Shown here piece by piece: positions 26,463 to 35,373 of a DNA stretch of 64,000 bases (position 1 is the first letter of the stretch; every line of letters starts with the position of its first letter). Origin of the DNA: Candidatus Electrothrix rattekaaiensis. GTDB lineage: Bacteria > Desulfobacterota > Desulfobulbia > Desulfobulbales > Desulfobulbaceae. Location: positions 806,001 to 870,000 of the forward strand of contig JAVQMD010000001.1 in the NCBI GenBank assembly GCA_032595675.1, written 5' to 3'. The translations under genes and the position numbers were made by a program. Below the pieces are notes generated by a model that saw nothing but the letters and a program-made list of their open reading frames with translations, was not told the DNA's origin and ran no database searches.

Positions 26463-27536
26463 ATGGAATATCGTAACGCAGTTTTTGTTGTTACCTCAGA
26501 GGATTCATGCCCTATCTATAATGTAGGTGAAGAAATCCAGATTCAGGACTCGGCGGTCAGTGTGGACTACGAGAAGCCGGTTTGTTTGATCTTGGTGCGT
26601 GAACTTCATAAGGCACTTGCTAAAAAACCGGGGGAACAGCGATTTACGCAGATGGCTATGCAGCGGGCATCGTTTCGCTGTCCCGGCTGTACAGGTTCCA
26701 TGCGTTTTGAGTACAAAAAGGAACGGGGATTTTCCACCCTGCAGATGAACCTGCTGCGGATCGCTGATAAAAAAGCGAGAAAACGGCATGTGGAAGCCCT
26801 GTTCAAGCATCTCCGTACCATGCAGGTCTTTGAACTGCTTGAGGACCATGACTTGCTGGACCTGATTTCTATGTTGAAATTGAAACAATTTGATCCGAAT
26901 AAGATTATTATTTCGGAGGGAACCAGAGGGACGCATCTGTACATCATCTTGTCTGGAAAGGTCGCCATTGTAAAAGGAGATAATGAGATTATCGCCGAGA
27001 TCGGCAGGGGAGAAATCTTCGGCGAGATGAGTCTGCTTTCAGGGGAACCGGCCAGCAGCTCAGTCCAATCCCGCACTGTTGTTAAGTTCGGTACAATTAA
27101 CGGAAAGGATCTGAAGTTTATTCTCAATCGATATCCGGTGTTGCAGATCTTTTTCTATCGCCTGTTGGTCAATCGAGCTCAAATGAATATGGCCCGGGCC
27201 GGTAAAATCAGTTCTGGAATGAGCGGGGAACTGATTTATATCAACCCTGTTGAACTCTTTCAATTGATCAATAGCGGCGGCAAATCTGGAAAAGTCGACT
27301 TGATTTTTCACGATGGGCATGCCACTATCCTTTTTAAGGAGGGGGAAATTATTCATGCCTCCTTTGGAGATCTTCATGGGAAGGAGGCATTATTTGCTCT
27401 TTTATCCAAAAAGAAGGGATCTTTTAACTATAACACGGAACTTGCGAAGAAGTACGAAGATCTTCCAGTGCTCGGCGGCTTTATGGGGCTCTTGATGGAA
27501 GGCTTGCAGCGGCTAGACGAGGAACAAGGAAAATGA
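26463..27536 (+). CDS. CNB-DUF4388 signalling protein, paralogue 1
   Basis: 357 aa in three parts: an N-terminal domain with a CPGC motif (FRCPGCTGSMRFEYKK, about 73-88), a cyclic-nucleotide-binding-type domain (about 120-235; GTHLYIILSGKVAIV, GEIFGEMSLLSGE), and a C-terminal DUF4388/PatA-like domain (about 245-350; LFKEGEIIHASFGDLHGKEAL). The Arg of the CNB phosphate cassette is replaced (EPASSSV), so canonical cAMP/cGMP binding is doubtful. The same DUF4388 domain is found in the CheB-like proteins at 33.4 and 51 kb. The product is probably a cytoplasmic sensor or adaptor. Confidence 0.83.
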   Translation: MEYRNAVFVVTSEDSCPIYNVGEEIQIQDSAVSVDYEKPVCLILVRELHKALAKKPGEQRFTQMAMQRASFRCPGCTGSMRFEYKKERGFSTLQMNLLRIADKKARKRHVEALFKHLRTMQVFELLEDHDLLDLISMLKLKQFDPNKIIISEGTRGTHLYIILSGKVAIVKGDNEIIAEIGRGEIFGEMSLLSGEPASSSVQSRTVVKFGTINGKDLKFILNRYPVLQIFFYRLLVNRAQMNMARAGKISSGMSGELIYINPVELFQLINSGGKSGKVDLIFHDGHATILFKEGEIIHASFGDLHGKEALFALLSKKKGSFNYNTELAKKYEDLPVLGGFMGLLMEGLQRLDEEQGK

Positions 27537-27592
27537 TCTTTGTGCAGCAATATTGTGGCAGGTGCTGTCTTGATGAAACAGGGTGAGAATGT

Positions 27593-28675
27593 ATGGAATA
27601 CCGCAATGCTGTATTCGTTGTTACCGAAGAGCACGCATGTCCCATATATAATGTCAGTGATGAATTTATTATCCATGATTCCACCCTGACCATTGAACGA
27701 AATAAAGAAATTTGTCTGATGCTGGTCCAGGAAGTTCTCAAGACTCTGACCGGTACAAGGCCCTTACATCCCACTTTTACCCGGACCGGGGTGCGGCGCA
27801 CCAAATTTGAGTGTGGTGGGTGTACTGGCTTGATTCGCTTTGAGTATAAAAAGGAGAATGCCTACTCTACCTTACAGATGAATCTTCTTGAGGTAGCGAA
27901 GAAACGGGCAAAGAAGCAACTTATTGAAGAGTTTTTCGGGCTGCTCCGGGAAATGGAGCTGTTTGAGCCGCTGGATGATTTTGACCTCCAGGATCTTGCC
28001 CTTCTGATGAAGTTGCAGAAGTATCCTGCCAATAAGGTCATTATTGAGGCCGGAGAACTTGGAACCCATTTTTATGTTGTTTTGGCCGGAACAGTGGCTG
28101 TTGTTCGGGAGGACAACGAGGTCGTTGCAGAGATCGGCCCGGGGGATATCTTCGGGGAGATGAGCCTGCTTTCGGGAGAATTGACCTACCCTTCAGTGTA
28201 TTCCAAGACAGCTGTTCAGCTGGCTGCTCTCAAGGCAAAGGACTTTAAGCATGTCCTGTCCAGATACCCTATCCTGCAGATCTTTTTCTATAGAGTTTTG
28301 GTGAACCGCGCTCAGGAAAATACGATGCGAGCTGGCAATATCAGTTCCGGTATGAGCGGTGAACTGACAGATATCAATTCAGTGGAGCTGTTTCAGCTGA
28401 TCAATTCCGGTGGGAAGACAGGACAGGTGCAGTTTGTCTTTGATGACTGCCAAGCACTGACGCAGTTTAATGAAGGAGAGATAGTTTATTGTAAATATGG
28501 TGAGCTGGAGGGAAAGGAGGCTATTTTTTCCTTACTGGCAAAGCAGAAAGGGATCTTTACCTATATCAAGGGGCTCTCTGTAGAGGAAAAGGAACTCCCT
28601 GTTTTGGGAGGCTTCATGGGGCTGATTATGGAGGGCTTGCGCCGTATTGACGAGGAGCAGGAGGAGGCCGCATGA
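27593..28675 (+). CDS. CNB-DUF4388 signalling protein, paralogue 2
   Basis: 360 aa, a tandem paralogue of the preceding gene with the same three-domain order; both begin MEYRNAVFVVT. The N-terminal motif is FECGGCTGLIRFEYKK, the CNB segment GDIFGEMSLLSGE is followed by LTYPSV in place of the Arg-containing cassette, and the DUF4388 domain is intact. The genes are 56 bases apart. The pair arose by duplication and is clearly diverged at the protein level, so the copies probably have separate roles. Confidence 0.83.
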   Translation: MEYRNAVFVVTEEHACPIYNVSDEFIIHDSTLTIERNKEICLMLVQEVLKTLTGTRPLHPTFTRTGVRRTKFECGGCTGLIRFEYKKENAYSTLQMNLLEVAKKRAKKQLIEEFFGLLREMELFEPLDDFDLQDLALLMKLQKYPANKVIIEAGELGTHFYVVLAGTVAVVREDNEVVAEIGPGDIFGEMSLLSGELTYPSVYSKTAVQLAALKAKDFKHVLSRYPILQIFFYRVLVNRAQENTMRAGNISSGMSGELTDINSVELFQLINSGGKTGQVQFVFDDCQALTQFNEGEIVYCKYGELEGKEAIFSLLAKQKGIFTYIKGLSVEEKELPVLGGFMGLIMEGLRRIDEEQEEAA

Positions 28676-28699
28676 GTGGTTAAGCCCCTAGGCTATTGC

Positions 28700-29920
28700 C
28701 TACTCATCCCGGTATTTTTGGAAGATAAGGCAGGCATTGGTGCCGCCAAATCCATAGCTGCTCGATATGACAGTGTTGAGTTCTGCTTGCAGTGTTTCCC
28801 TGACAATGTTCATGTCTTCTGCACCTGCTTCCATTTTATGAATATTGGCACTTGCTGCGATGAAATTATTATTGAGCATAAGAAGACAGTAGATGGCCTC
28901 ATGCACTCCGGCCGCACCCAAAGAATGTCCTGAAAGTGATTTGGTCGAGCTGATTCGAGGTATGTTCTTGCCGAAGACATGACGGATGGCCTGTAATTCA
29001 ATCATATCGCCGATGGGTGTGGATGTCCCGTGAGCATTGATATAATCAATGGAGTGGGTAGTTGATGACGCAAGAGCAATTTCTATGCAGCGAGAGGCTC
29101 CCTCTCCTGACGGAGACACCATTTCATGGCCGTCTGCTGTTGCCCCGTAACCGATGAGTTCCCCGTAAATTTTCGCCCCGCGTTGACGGGCATGCTCAAG
29201 TTCTTCTACAACAATCAGTCCGGCACCGTTAGCTACAACAAATCCGTCTCGATCCACATCATAGGGCCTTGACGCTTGTTCCGGTGTTGTGTTGAATTTT
29301 GTGGATAGGGCACCCATCGCGTCGAACATCGAGGTCTGGGTCCAGTGTTCCTCATCACTGCCGCCAGCAAAGACAATATCTTGTTTTCCTAATTGGATCT
29401 GTTCCATTGCGGCACCAATACAATGGGCACCTGTGGCACAGGCAGAAGAGATGGAGTAGCAGGTTCCTCTAATTTTAAAGGGTGCTGTCAATCCTGCCGA
29501 GACCGTACTGGACATGGTTCTTGGTACCATAAATGGACTGAGACGCCGTAATCCTTTGCTTCGCATAGTATCGGCGGTGGCTACGACATTTTCTGCTGAG
29601 GTTCCGCCGGAACCTATTATCAGGCCGGTGCGCGGCGAGGAGACTTGGTTAGGGCTGAGTCCGCTATCATTTATCGCCTGTTGCATGGCTATATAGGCAA
29701 ATGCTGCCGCATTACCCATGAAACGGAGTATTTTTTTGTCGATATGTTCGTTGCAGTTTATTCGGGTAAATGCACCAATCTGACAACGAAGGCCGAGTTC
29801 TTTGTAGGGGGGCCAATACCGAATACCGGATTTTCCTGTTTGCAAGGAGGTAAGAACATCCTCCACTGTATCACCAAGGGAGGAAACAATTCCCATCCCT
29901 GTTATTACCACTCTACGCAT
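28700..29920 (-). CDS. fabB: 3-oxoacyl-ACP synthase I (FabB type)
   Basis: Elongating ketoacyl synthase, able in E. coli to extend cis-unsaturated intermediates. 406 aa, the same length as E. coli FabB, with the catalytic triad Cys161 (SSACATGAH), His297 (INAHGTSTP) and His332 (GHSLGAAG). FabB-like local sequence ([19 protein letters not shown] and [15 protein letters not shown]) distinguishes it from FabF. It is convergent with the CNB-DUF4388 pair. The usual partner fabA is not adjacent. Confidence 0.93.
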   Translation of the reverse strand: MRRVVITGMGIVSSLGDTVEDVLTSLQTGKSGIRYWPPYKELGLRCQIGAFTRINCNEHIDKKILRFMGNAAAFAYIAMQQAINDSGLSPNQVSSPRTGLIIGSGGTSAENVVATADTMRSKGLRRLSPFMVPRTMSSTVSAGLTAPFKIRGTCYSISSACATGAHCIGAAMEQIQLGKQDIVFAGGSDEEHWTQTSMFDAMGALSTKFNTTPEQASRPYDVDRDGFVVANGAGLIVVEELEHARQRGAKIYGELIGYGATADGHEMVSPSGEGASRCIEIALASSTTHSIDYINAHGTSTPIGDMIELQAIRHVFGKNIPRISSTKSLSGHSLGAAGVHEAIYCLLMLNNNFIAASANIHKMEAGAEDMNIVRETLQAELNTVISSSYGFGGTNACLIFQKYRDE

Positions 29921-30324
29921 TATTGTTTTTTGCTTTTTTTCTAAAAAGTTGTTGTGCTACAGTGCCAGGTAGTCATATATTTGAGAGATTTGAAAAAGGT
30001 TCTTGTTGGCACCGAAGCTTTTTGTGAGAGATCGCCTCATTGAAACTATACAGAGATGTCTCCAAAAGAAGGCTTTTGGTCTCATGCTCCTGTAAGAAAA
30101 CAGATTCACGGTAAAAGAACAATAGTTTTTCAGATAATTATAGACTTTCTTGGAGTGAATGAATTCTCGTGGGTTATCGTTACTGTCTTGTTTGACTGGC
30201 TATTATACTTGATATCTCATCGCTTATAATAAGGGCGTTTCCTCTTGGTGCGTTGAAGATGTTCAAGAGCTTTTCGGTGGAAGACGAGCGGTGATGTTTG
30301 GATGAGAAGAGAGGAGAAAAAGAA
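29921..30324. other. 404-base divergent intergenic region, no gene seen
   Basis: AT-rich DNA between fabB (minus) and ferritin (plus). A perfect TATAAT at 30225-30230 is a candidate -10 for the ferritin gene, about 95 bases before its start. No convincing Fur box, hairpin or ORF was found. Confidence 0.5.
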
Positions 30325-30834
30325 ATGTTGAAAAAGAAAATGCTGAAGGCATTAACTCGTCAAATTAATGAAGAGATGTATTCCGGCTATCTTTATCTGT
30401 CAATGGAATCCTATTTTCATTCAATCAGTTTGTCTGGTTTTGCAACGTGGATGCGTGTGCAGGCCCAGGAAGAGCTTGCTCATGGGATGAAGTTTTATGA
30501 TTATGTCAATGAGCGCGGGGGGAGGGTAATCTTGGACACGGTTAATCGACCGGATGCAGAATGGGAGACGCCTCTTGCCGTTTTTGAGCAGATCATGGTC
30601 CATGAGGAAAAGGTGACCGCTTTGATCAATGACTTAATGGATCTCGCAAGTACTGAGCAGGATTATGCAACCAAGATTTTTTTGCAGTGGTTTGTGTCTG
30701 AACAGGTGGAGGAAGAATCTTCTGTTGGCGACGTACTGAATAAACTGCGCCTGATCCAGAACGACTCATCGGGTCTTTTTATGCTGGACGCTGAAATGGC
30801 AAAGCGGGTTTTTGTTCTTCCTGCAAAGGGGTAA
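30325..30834 (+). CDS. ftnA: Bacterial non-heme ferritin
   Basis: Stores iron as a 24-subunit shell with ferroxidase centres. 169 aa; the ferroxidase residues fall at E17, E50, H53, E94, Q127 and E130, the same numbering as E. coli FtnA. The ATG at 30325 is preferred over an upstream TTG (30298) because GAGGAG lies 8 bases before it and the protein then starts MLKKKMLKAL as usual. Monocistronic or cotranscribed with the next gene 58 bases on. Confidence 0.95.
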   Translation: MLKKKMLKALTRQINEEMYSGYLYLSMESYFHSISLSGFATWMRVQAQEELAHGMKFYDYVNERGGRVILDTVNRPDAEWETPLAVFEQIMVHEEKVTALINDLMDLASTEQDYATKIFLQWFVSEQVEEESSVGDVLNKLRLIQNDSSGLFMLDAEMAKRVFVLPAKG

Positions 30835-30892
30835 TCTGTCTATGTACGCGATGAAGCTATGAACTTCAATTCTACGCAAGGGAGGCTATGTT

Positions 30893-31624
30893 ATGGGGAC
30901 ACGAGCAATTAAGCAGCAGGTGCTGGGGCTGTTGAAGCAGGATGACCTTGTCAGTATTGAAACCGAGCTTGCCTTGTTTCAGGAAAAGGAATTGATTAAC
31001 GCCCTTTTTTTTGGGATATGCCATTCCGATGAGAAAATTCGTTGGCATGCGATCTCGGTAATGGGCAGTGCTGTGGCGAGGTTGGCTGAGCAGGATATGG
31101 AAGAGGCACGGATTATTTTTCGTCGTATGCTGTGGAGCTTGAATGATGAATCCGGTGGTATCGGTTGGGGAGCACCGGAATCTATGGCTGAGATTATGTG
31201 CCAGCATGAAGGACTGGCTGATGAGTATATCCACATGCTGATATCCTATATGCGACCAGACGGTGAAGAGGAACATCAGGACGGGAATTTTCTTGAGCAT
31301 GGGATGTTGCAACAGGGCCTCATGTGGGCAGTGGGGCGATTAGCGCAATGTCGCAGGGGACATTTGCTGGCCCGAGGAGCAGAGCATGACTTGCCTCCCT
31401 ACCTGGAATCCCCTGATGCGACGGTCTGTGGATTAGCTGCACGGGTAATCGGTTTGCTGGGGCGAACAGAGGGCATGGGGCAGCTCCGGCGGCTACAAGA
31501 GCTGGCGAAAAATGACCTCAGGACAGTACGTTTCTATGATCAAGGGAATTTCAGGACGGTTTCAGTTGCCAAGCTTGCTGCGCAGGCTTTACAGAAGTTG
31601 GAGAAGTTGCAGGAGATCGGATGA
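30893..31624 (+). CDS. DVU0298-type conserved protein (HEAT-like)
   Basis: 243 aa, all-helical and HEAT-repeat-like in pattern. The stretch MLWSLNDESGGIGWGAPESMAEIM is characteristic of a conserved protein family found mainly in Desulfobacterota (named after Desulfovibrio DVU0298). No function is established. GGGAGG precedes the start. Its stop overlaps the start of the nitrilase-RfaE2 fusion, implying coupled translation. Confidence 0.75.
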   Translation: MGTRAIKQQVLGLLKQDDLVSIETELALFQEKELINALFFGICHSDEKIRWHAISVMGSAVARLAEQDMEEARIIFRRMLWSLNDESGGIGWGAPESMAEIMCQHEGLADEYIHMLISYMRPDGEEEHQDGNFLEHGMLQQGLMWAVGRLAQCRRGHLLARGAEHDLPPYLESPDATVCGLAARVIGLLGRTEGMGQLRRLQELAKNDLRTVRFYDQGNFRTVSVAKLAAQALQKLEKLQEIG

Positions 31625-32889
31625 TAGAAGGAATCTTTCCGCGAGTTGCCTGCTTACAGATGTCTCTTCAGCAAGGTGATGTGGATGCTAACCTCAAAGA
31701 ATTTCGGCAGCTGCTGGCAGCTGCCTTTTTTTCTGCGAACACTTTGGTTGTTTTGCCTGAACTTTGGGCCACGGGCTTTGATTATGCAAATATCAATACT
31801 CTTGCAGAGCAGACGCCGCAACTCCTTGCTGAACTCCATGAAAAAGCAGCTCAAGCCGAAATATGGTTTGCCGGATCCTTCTTGGACAAGCAGGAGGGAG
31901 GGGGAATATATAACACGCTGTTTGTCGTAGGATCTGAGGGGGTGGTGGGAAGCTATCAGAAACAGCATCTTTTTCGGCTCTGGCAGGAAGACCAATATAT
32001 TGCCTCTGGAAAAGAAGGGCAAACTGTGCAAACTCCTTTTGGCCCGATCAGTGCCTTGGTTTGCTATGACCTTCGTTTCCCGGAACTCAGTCGGAGACAG
32101 GTTTTTTCCGGCAGCAGGATGATCATTGTTTCTGCACAATGGCCCGCAGTCCGTTCTGATCATTGGAGGATTTTGCTTCAGGCTCGGGCAGTAGAAAATC
32201 AAGCCTTTGTTGTTGCATGTAATGGAAGCGGCAATATCCCTGTTGGTGATTTGGCTGGTCATTCTCTGATTATTGCTCCTTCAGGTAAGGTCTTGGCTGA
32301 AGCTGACGAGAAACCCGCTGTCATCCGTGCAGAACTTGAAGCGGCAGATGTGGGGGCTGCCCGATCCCGTTTCTGCTCAGTTGCTGAACGCCCGTGGTAT
32401 GGTCAAGATCGCGACAAAGTGGTTACGGAGGCGATTCTTCAGGAGCGGCTGATGCGTATGCGGGCCCAAGGGAGCAGAATCGTTTTTACCAATGGTTGTT
32501 TTGATATTCTGCACGCTGGCCATGTGAGCTATTTAGAGGAGGCTCGTCGCTGTGGAGATAGCCTTGTGATCGGGTTGAATTCTGACCGGTCCGTACAGGC
32601 TTTAAAAGGCCCTTCACGACCTGTGAACACTGAGCTTGAACGGGCTCGGGTTCTGGCGGCACTTGGCTGTGTCGATTTTGTCGTGCTTTTTGACGAAGAC
32701 ACTCCGCTTAGGCTGATTACCTCTCTGCTCCCTGATATTCTCGTCAAGGGAGCAGACTGGGCTGAAGATCAGATAGCCGGTGCTGCTGAGGTGAAAGCTG
32801 CCGGGGGGGAAATCGTGCGGATTGCTTTTACTTGCCAGGTCTCTACCACCGGAATTATTGATAAAATTGTTGGTTCAACAATACCTTGA
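31621..32889 (+). CDS. Carbon-nitrogen hydrolase fused to RfaE2-type heptose-1-P adenylyltransferase
   Basis: 422 aa in one frame. Residues 1-265 are a nitrilase-superfamily hydrolase with the catalytic triad E47 (LPELWATG), K114 (YQKQHLF) and C148 (VCYDLRFPE), closest in look to omega-amidase or related amidases. Residues 280-422 are a nucleotidyltransferase with TNGCFDILHAGH, GLNSDRSV and the C-terminal STTGIIDKI, as in the adenylyltransferase half of HldE (RfaE2), which makes ADP-heptose for LPS. The join has no stop or frameshift. Both catalytic sets look intact. The usual RfaE1 kinase partner is not in this window. The gene overlaps the preceding DVU0298-type gene by 4 bases. Confidence 0.9.
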   Translation: MIEGIFPRVACLQMSLQQGDVDANLKEFRQLLAAAFFSANTLVVLPELWATGFDYANINTLAEQTPQLLAELHEKAAQAEIWFAGSFLDKQEGGGIYNTLFVVGSEGVVGSYQKQHLFRLWQEDQYIASGKEGQTVQTPFGPISALVCYDLRFPELSRRQVFSGSRMIIVSAQWPAVRSDHWRILLQARAVENQAFVVACNGSGNIPVGDLAGHSLIIAPSGKVLAEADEKPAVIRAELEAADVGAARSRFCSVAERPWYGQDRDKVVTEAILQERLMRMRAQGSRIVFTNGCFDILHAGHVSYLEEARRCGDSLVIGLNSDRSVQALKGPSRPVNTELERARVLAALGCVDFVVLFDEDTPLRLITSLLPDILVKGADWAEDQIAGAAEVKAAGGEIVRIAFTCQVSTTGIIDKIVGSTIP

Positions 32890-33041
32890 GGTGATAATCA
32901 TATAAAGTCAGTGAATTGGCATTGGTGATCTTTGCAGTAGCTCTGGGGTCTTCTGTGAATCACAGTAAGTTATCTGGTAGATGGTCCGCTCGAAAAAATG
33001 TTACATTCATGTGAAGCGTCAAGGAATCAATATGTGTTGCA

Positions 33042-33068
33042 AGAGGTATTGATGGTACCTCTTTTTTT
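33042..33068 (+). terminator. Rho-independent terminator after the nitrilase-RfaE2 gene
   Basis: AGAGGTA (33042-33048) pairs with TACCTCT (33056-33062) around a 7-nt loop and is followed by seven T. The remaining intergenic DNA to 33378 is AT-rich; a minus-strand frame at 33089-33358 looks spurious and nothing else was recognised. Confidence 0.8.
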
Positions 33069-33378
33069 ATCTTTCTGTTGTTGCAGTATTAAGCTGTTTT
33101 TTGGCGAGGTAGGTTTATAATAATTCTTTTCATAATCGCAACGAGGATGTATTTTTTAGAGGAGAGGATGGTCTTTTTTTTCGGGAACTCATAAGAAAAT
33201 AGTGAACGAATCCTTTCAATACCGTTAAAAAAAATTGATTTCAGTTTTAGATATGCTATCTTAGAAGGGTGATAGGGTTCGGGTTCTGATATGGTGATCG
33301 TTTTCTCTCGGGATTGTTTGAAGAGCATACCCTGCGTACGTAATGAATTTTTTACCAATTGAATTTGTTTTATGATTC

Positions 33379-35163
33379 ATGTCTGATATATCAAAAATTC
33401 TCATTGTTGATGATGATCTGACCTTTGTCAATGATCTGTGTGATGTCCTGTCTGCATACAGTCAGTACGAGGTGCTGACTGCCACGAACAGGGGCGATGA
33501 AATATTTGCGCTGAAAAAAGAGAAAATAGCTGTTCTTGTTGTTAATCTCAATGCTGAAAATATTGACGCGCTGGCCCTGCTCTCCCTTGTTTCCTCTTCT
33601 TATCGACATATCCAATGTATCGTGATGATTGCGGACAAGCATCGTTCCGTGGAGTCGGTAAAGGAGTGCCATTTTAAAGACTCCGTCTACCTTTATCTTG
33701 CCAAGCCGACAAACCTTGAGACCATTGGTTGTGCCGTTCTTGAGGGACTGCAGCGTCTGGATGAGAATGATTATGTCCCTGGTATATTTGTAGGAAAAAT
33801 AGTTTCTTTTCTGGAAGCACTGAAGAAAACCTGTCGCATTTGTGTGCATTTCGGGAGCAAGAAACAGGGCGTGTTGTATTTTGAAGATGGCATGTTGGTG
33901 AATGCTTCCTGCGATAACAAGCAGGGGATTGATGCGGCATTAGATATATTTGACTGGCCTCCATTGGGATTTACTGAAGAGCCGCCGGAGATCGGGGTGG
34001 AAAAGCTCATTACCCCCAAGGGATTGGATACTATCATGATCACCGCTCGGCTGAAAAAAGAGGCAGCAGGCAGCCCAGTTGGTGGAGGAATAGGGGGAAG
34101 TAGCTCTATAAAGTCTGCTGATCAGAAAATAAACTTATTTATTGTCGATGATTCAAGGATGATGCGTAAGGTTATTGCCAATATCTTTAAAGATCATCCC
34201 ATAGTGGAGGTCGTTGGAGAAGCAGAGAACGGAGAAGAAGCACTGCAAATTATTCCCCAGCTTAAGCCGGACGTGGTGACTCTTGATGTGGAAATGCCGG
34301 TTATGGATGGTTTAACCACGATTAAACATCTGATGATCCAAGCACCTACGCCCACTGTTATGCTCAGTTCTATGACTGTTGAGGGATCTGACGTGACGTT
34401 TGATGCCCTTAAATACGGGGCTGTGGATTTTGTTTCCAAACCCTCAAATACCGGGGAAGATAATCTGGAAGAGCAGACCAGCGAAATTGAGCGTAAGGTC
34501 CGCTTGGCAGCAGAAGTTGAGCTTGAGGCTGTGAAATACGTCAGGGCAGTCAGCCAGGAAAAGAAAGACGCGCTTGCCCTTGCTGGCAGCAAATGCGAAC
34601 GGGTTGTCGCACTGGGGGTCGCAGAAGGCGGTTACGGTTCTTTGTTGAAGATTCTTCCGCATCTGACAGCAAAATTTCCAGCAGCTTATCTGATTGTTTT
34701 TTATGCACCTTCCCGTCACCTTGATTCTTTTGTTCATTATATCAATAAACTCTCGCCGCTTATTATTCGGCGGGCTGAGAATAATACCAAGATTGAAGCC
34801 GGGGTCTGTTATTTTGCCTCAGGTAATGAGTACCTGACTGTTCATGAACAGGAGGGAGGGCTGGTGCTCCGTCTCTCTGCTGCCCCCTTTGCTACCCGGA
34901 GAGGTTCAATAGATATGCTTTTTTTCTCTGTGGCAGAGCGGTTAAAGGAAAAAAGTGTGGGAGTTATCTTGTCTGGGATGGGCGAGGATGGCGGGGAAGG
35001 CATGGAGGAAATTTTACGAGTGGGTGGTACCGGGATTATTCAGGACCCGGTAGGCAGCTTGTACAGAGAAATGCCTGGGGCGGTGGCAACCCGTTGCCCA
35101 GGAGCAAAATTGTTGCCAGATACGGGAATTCCCAAGAGTATTGAGGGCGTGCTTGTGGCGTAG
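33379..35163 (+). CDS. CheB-like response regulator REC-DUF4388-REC-methylesterase, likely inactive
   Basis: 594 aa: an N-terminal receiver (D11/D12) whose phospho-acceptor position is poorly conserved, a degenerate DUF4388 domain (about 135-225), a second, canonical receiver (IVDDSRMMRK, VTLDVEMPVMDG, about 250-370) and a C-terminal CheB methylesterase fold (about 405-590). In the esterase the Ser of the GxSTGG motif is replaced (ALGVAEGG) and the QHMP histidine motif reads FYAP; the Asp of SGMGEDG remains. Two of three catalytic residues are therefore lost. It is probably a phosphorylation-controlled binding protein. First gene of the chemosensory cluster. Confidence 0.85.
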   Translation: MSDISKILIVDDDLTFVNDLCDVLSAYSQYEVLTATNRGDEIFALKKEKIAVLVVNLNAENIDALALLSLVSSSYRHIQCIVMIADKHRSVESVKECHFKDSVYLYLAKPTNLETIGCAVLEGLQRLDENDYVPGIFVGKIVSFLEALKKTCRICVHFGSKKQGVLYFEDGMLVNASCDNKQGIDAALDIFDWPPLGFTEEPPEIGVEKLITPKGLDTIMITARLKKEAAGSPVGGGIGGSSSIKSADQKINLFIVDDSRMMRKVIANIFKDHPIVEVVGEAENGEEALQIIPQLKPDVVTLDVEMPVMDGLTTIKHLMIQAPTPTVMLSSMTVEGSDVTFDALKYGAVDFVSKPSNTGEDNLEEQTSEIERKVRLAAEVELEAVKYVRAVSQEKKDALALAGSKCERVVALGVAEGGYGSLLKILPHLTAKFPAAYLIVFYAPSRHLDSFVHYINKLSPLIIRRAENNTKIEAGVCYFASGNEYLTVHEQEGGLVLRLSAAPFATRRGSIDMLFFSVAERLKEKSVGVILSGMGEDGGEGMEEILRVGGTGIIQDPVGSLYREMPGAVATRCPGAKLLPDTGIPKSIEGVLVA

Positions 35164-35373
35164 GGGGCGAGGTGTCTCTCTCACCTGAGAGAAAAAAATA
35201 TGGATCTCATTGCAATATGTAAGATATACCGATATATATTAAAGAAATAAGATAAATTTCATAAGGAGGTACGGAGGCATGTTCTTTGGAGTGCGGCGGA
35301 ACGGGGCCCGATACCGGACAGTATCATCCGGTCGATCGGTACTATCGGAAAACAGACAGGAGGAGGGAAACGA

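Noticed and set aside
33089-33358. 89-codon minus-strand frame between the nitrilase fusion terminator and the first CheB-like gene
   Set aside because: AT-rich, Lys/Ile-rich composition, no start signal or homologous look; consistent with non-coding DNA.
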